Positions 37,088 to 39,086 of a stretch of 39,086 nt of DNA are shown piece by piece. Made by a program: the position numbers and the translations under genes. A model generated the notes under the pieces. The model saw only the letters and a list, made by a program, of their open reading frames with translations, did not search any database and was not told the DNA's origin. The stretch covers positions 1 to 39,086 of the forward strand of contig JAURWY010000004.1 of assembly GCA_030654695.1 (NCBI GenBank), read 5' to 3'. This DNA comes from Polaromonas sp. GTDB lineage: Bacteria; Pseudomonadota; Gammaproteobacteria; Burkholderiales; Burkholderiaceae_C. Position 1 is the stretch's first letter, and every line of letters begins with the position of its first letter.

Positions 37088-38257
37088 TCAGACCGGCGCA
37101 CAGCACGCGTCGATGACCGCGCGTACCAAGGCCTCGGGCGCACCTCGCACGGCCGCGCTGCCAGGACGGTCGATGACGACAAATTTGATCGCGCCAGCTT
37201 CGGCTTTTTTGTCGACTTGCATCAGCGCCATGTAGCGGCCGGCGTTGTCGGCAGCGTCGAGCGTCGGGCCGACCGTCGGCAAGCCCGCGCGCTCGACCAA
37301 GCGGCGCAGACGCGCCACCAAAGCGACATCAATCAGACCAAGCCGTTGCGACAACTCTGCCGCCATGACCATGCCGCAACCGACGCCTTCGCCGTGCAGC
37401 CAAGCGCCATAACCCATGCCCGACTCAATGGCATGACCGAAGGTGTGGCCGAAATTCAAAATCGCCCGCAGGCCCGCCTCACGCTCGTCTTGGCCGACCA
37501 CAAAGGCCTTGATTTCGCAGCTGCGCTTGACGGCGTGCGCCAACGCGGTGGGGTCGCCAGCGCGCAAATCATCGATGTGCGCTTCGATCCAGTCGAGAAA
37601 ATCCATGTCGGCGATCGGGCCGTATTTGATGATCTCGGCCAGCCCCGCACTGAGTTCACGCGGCGGCAACGTGGCCAGCACGTCCAAGTCGCAGATGACG
37701 CGTTGCGGCTGGTAAAAAGCGCCAATCATGTTCTTGCCCAGCGGGTGGTTGATGGCGGTTTTACCGCCTACCGAGGAGTCAACCTGCGCCAGCAAGGTCG
37801 TCGGGATTTGCACGAAAGGCACGCCGCGCATGTAGCTGGCCGCCGCAAAACCCGTCATGTCACCGACCACGCCGCCGCCCAAAGCAAACAAGACAGTTTT
37901 GCGGTCGCAGCTGTTTTCCAGTAAGGCGTCAAAAATGAGTTGCAGCGTCGGCCAGTCTTTGTAGACCTCGCCATCGGGCAAGCTGACCAACAGGACTTTG
38001 CCGTAATGCGTCTGCAGCGCAGCCTGCAATTGCGCTGCATACAGAGGCGCCACTGTGGTGTTGGAAACAATCAGCGCAGTGCTGGCCTTGGGCAGTCCGG
38101 CATACGTTTCGGGGCGGCCCAAGAGTTGGCTGCCAATGAGAATGTCGTAGGAACGTTCAGCGAGCTCAATACGGACCTGCTGCGTGACGGGTAAATCTGT
38201 CGTGGAAAGTGGAGCGGTTTGCATAGCCACAAGTGTATCGGCCAAGGTGTCGGCCAT
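37088..38257 (-). CDS. aroB: 3-dehydroquinate synthase AroB
   Basis: AroB cyclises DAHP to 3-dehydroquinate, the second shikimate-pathway step, with NAD and zinc. The 389-aa frame has the NAD/active-site blocks [31 protein letters not shown] and [19 protein letters not shown]. Zinc ligands are in [21 protein letters not shown] and [11 protein letters not shown]. The start is uncertain: ATG 38257 or ATG 38224 (378 aa), neither with a strong ribosome binding site, and the family part begins only around [12 protein letters not shown]. It lies 15 bases after aroK. Confidence 0.95.
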   Translation of the reverse strand: MADTLADTLVAMQTAPLSTTDLPVTQQVRIELAERSYDILIGSQLLGRPETYAGLPKASTALIVSNTTVAPLYAAQLQAALQTHYGKVLLVSLPDGEVYKDWPTLQLIFDALLENSCDRKTVLFALGGGVVGDMTGFAAASYMRGVPFVQIPTTLLAQVDSSVGGKTAINHPLGKNMIGAFYQPQRVICDLDVLATLPPRELSAGLAEIIKYGPIADMDFLDWIEAHIDDLRAGDPTALAHAVKRSCEIKAFVVGQDEREAGLRAILNFGHTFGHAIESGMGYGAWLHGEGVGCGMVMAAELSQRLGLIDVALVARLRRLVERAGLPTVGPTLDAADNAGRYMALMQVDKKAEAGAIKFVVIDRPGSAAVRGAPEALVRAVIDACCAPV

Positions 38258-38272
38258 GCAGTCGCCCGCTGG

Positions 38273-38815
38273 TCAGGGCCGCGGTGGCTCCCAAGCTTCC
38301 AGCTTGAGCTCCAACATAATGGCACTGACCAGACTAGCCACCGAGGGACGGCCAGTTTCGATAACGAGGTGCGCCGTTTCGCGGTACAGCAGATCGCGCG
38401 CCGCGTACAACTCTTTGAGTCGCGCCAGCGGGTCAGCCACCTGCAGCAAGGGGCGATTCTGGTCGTGGCGTAAACGTCTGAAGACTTCCTCGGGTGCCGA
38501 ATGCAAATAGACCGTGGTGGTGCGCGCATGCAAATGCTGGCGATTGGCCGGACGCAACACCGCACCGCCGCCGGTCGACAAGACGCAGCTGTCGCCTTGG
38601 GTCAGTTCATCGATCACCACCTCTTCAAGGTCGCGAAAAGCCGCTTCCCCCTCGCGCTCAAAAAATTCACGAATGGAACCGCCCATGCGATGCTCCATGA
38701 CATGATCAGAGTCAATAAAACGACAGCCGATGCGCCTGGCCAGCTGTCGGCCAACCGTGGTTTTCCCGGAGCCAGGCAAGCCGACACAGGCAATACGTTG
38801 CGGATTCGAGTTCAC
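38273..38815 (-). CDS. aroK: Shikimate kinase AroK
   Basis: AroK phosphorylates shikimate with ATP in the fifth step of aromatic amino acid synthesis. The 180-aa P-loop kinase has Walker A GLPGSGKTTVGR (residues 12-23). The shikimate-binding motif is IDSDHVMEHRMGGSIREFFE and the second contact region is LSTGGGAVLRPANR. The lid region follows (VYLHSAPEEVFRRL). The start is the only reasonable one. It precedes aroB and follows pilQ by 88 bases. Confidence 0.96.
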   Translation of the reverse strand: MNSNPQRIACVGLPGSGKTTVGRQLARRIGCRFIDSDHVMEHRMGGSIREFFEREGEAAFRDLEEVVIDELTQGDSCVLSTGGGAVLRPANRQHLHARTTTVYLHSAPEEVFRRLRHDQNRPLLQVADPLARLKELYAARDLLYRETAHLVIETGRPSVASLVSAIMLELKLEAWEPPRP

Positions 38816-38903
38816 TTGTTTGGAAAATTAGCTGAATTGGGGGCTGCGGTGAAGTTTGAGAGCATAACCTTGGCCAGCCGCCTTTTACCCTCTCCATGGC
38901 GCG

Positions 38904-39086
38904 TCAGAGCGGAACCATCAACCCCTGCCAACCTTCGGTCCCCAGCGCTTGCGACGGAACAGGCACGCCCCCAGGCAAAAGCTGCGGCGTGATGAACACC
39001 AACATTTCTGACTTGCTGGTGCTGCGGGTTCGGCTTCTGAACAAGGCGCCGACGATGGGCAGATCACCCAGCAGCGGCACCTTGGT
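38904..39086 (-). CDS. pilQ: Type IV pilus secretin PilQ, C-terminal fragment
   Basis: Only the last 60 codons are inside the window; the gene continues past the right edge. The translation begins TKVPLLGDLPIVGALFRSRT and continues SKSEMLVFITPQLL, the closing part of the secretin domain that forms the outer-membrane pore for type IV pili and DNA uptake. It ends with a short family-typical extension and a TGA at 38904-38906. The assignment to PilQ, not a type II secretion GspD, rests on the adjoining aroK and aroB, the widespread pilMNOPQ-aroKB order. Confidence 0.88.
   Translation of the reverse strand, partial: TKVPLLGDLPIVGALFRSRTRSTSKSEMLVFITPQLLPGGVPVPSQALGTEGWQGLMVPL

Noticed and set aside
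36572..37924. 450-codon plus-strand frame across dgt and aroB
   Set aside because: It spans the junction of two well-supported opposite-strand genes and shows no domain.

Overview
The window looks like a chromosomal segment of a betaproteobacterium of the order Burkholderiales, most like the family Comamonadaceae. This rests on gene order (petABC-sspAB-tRNA-Thr, a mla-ibaG-murA-his-tat cluster, gltBD, and pilQ-aroK-aroB-dgt) and protein similarity recognised by eye, so genus and species are not assigned. Nearly all of it is core genome on the minus strand. The plus-strand genes are the IS transposase, mscL and a membrane-anchored HtrA protease. No stretch without a gene exceeds 300 bases; the largest gaps are 7670-7915 (246 bases), 1156-1378 (223), 10262-10460 (199) and 35028-35212 (185).

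Left edge (1-3486), accessory DNA: an IS3-group insertion sequence lacking its left end, an unassigned 163-aa island-type protein, and a P4-type tyrosine integrase just beyond the 3' end of a tRNA-Thr(TGT) gene. This is the typical edge of a tRNA-integrated genomic island whose body lies left of the window. A cluster of GGGGAAC-type inverted repeats sits just upstream of the integrase ribosome binding site.

3411-7669, minus: the bc1 complex (petA Rieske protein, petB cytochrome b, petC cytochrome c1), then sspA and sspB, then tRNA-Thr only 12 bases after the sspB stop. 7916-11609: mscL, converging on pdxA, a Nif3/YbgI-family protein, and a divergent membrane-anchored HtrA-type protease with one PDZ domain.

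11627-28718, minus: 24 consecutive genes in the order mlaF, mlaE, mlaD, mlaA, mlaC, mlaB, a YadGH-type ABC pair, ibaG, murA, hisG, hisD, hisC, hisB, hisH, hisA, hisF, hisI, hisE, a DUF4870-like membrane gene, a HIT hydrolase, tatA, tatB, tatC. Many pairs overlap by 4 bases. The cluster joins phospholipid trafficking, the first committed step of peptidoglycan synthesis, histidine synthesis and twin-arginine export. HisG is the short form, so a hisZ partner is expected elsewhere.

28806-39086, minus: gltB and gltD (glutamate synthase) with a good sigma70-like promoter; a REP-associated (RAYT) transposase with two REP-like hairpins between it and that promoter; a dGTPase-family gene, aroB, aroK, and the last 60 codons of the type IV pilus secretin pilQ at the edge.

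I found no CRISPR array, toxin-antitoxin pair, biosynthetic cluster or clearly new system. The most promising items are the integrase-upstream repeat cluster, the unassigned island protein, the possible end-to-end junction at the IS right end, and the RAYT/REP hairpins at the gltB promoter.
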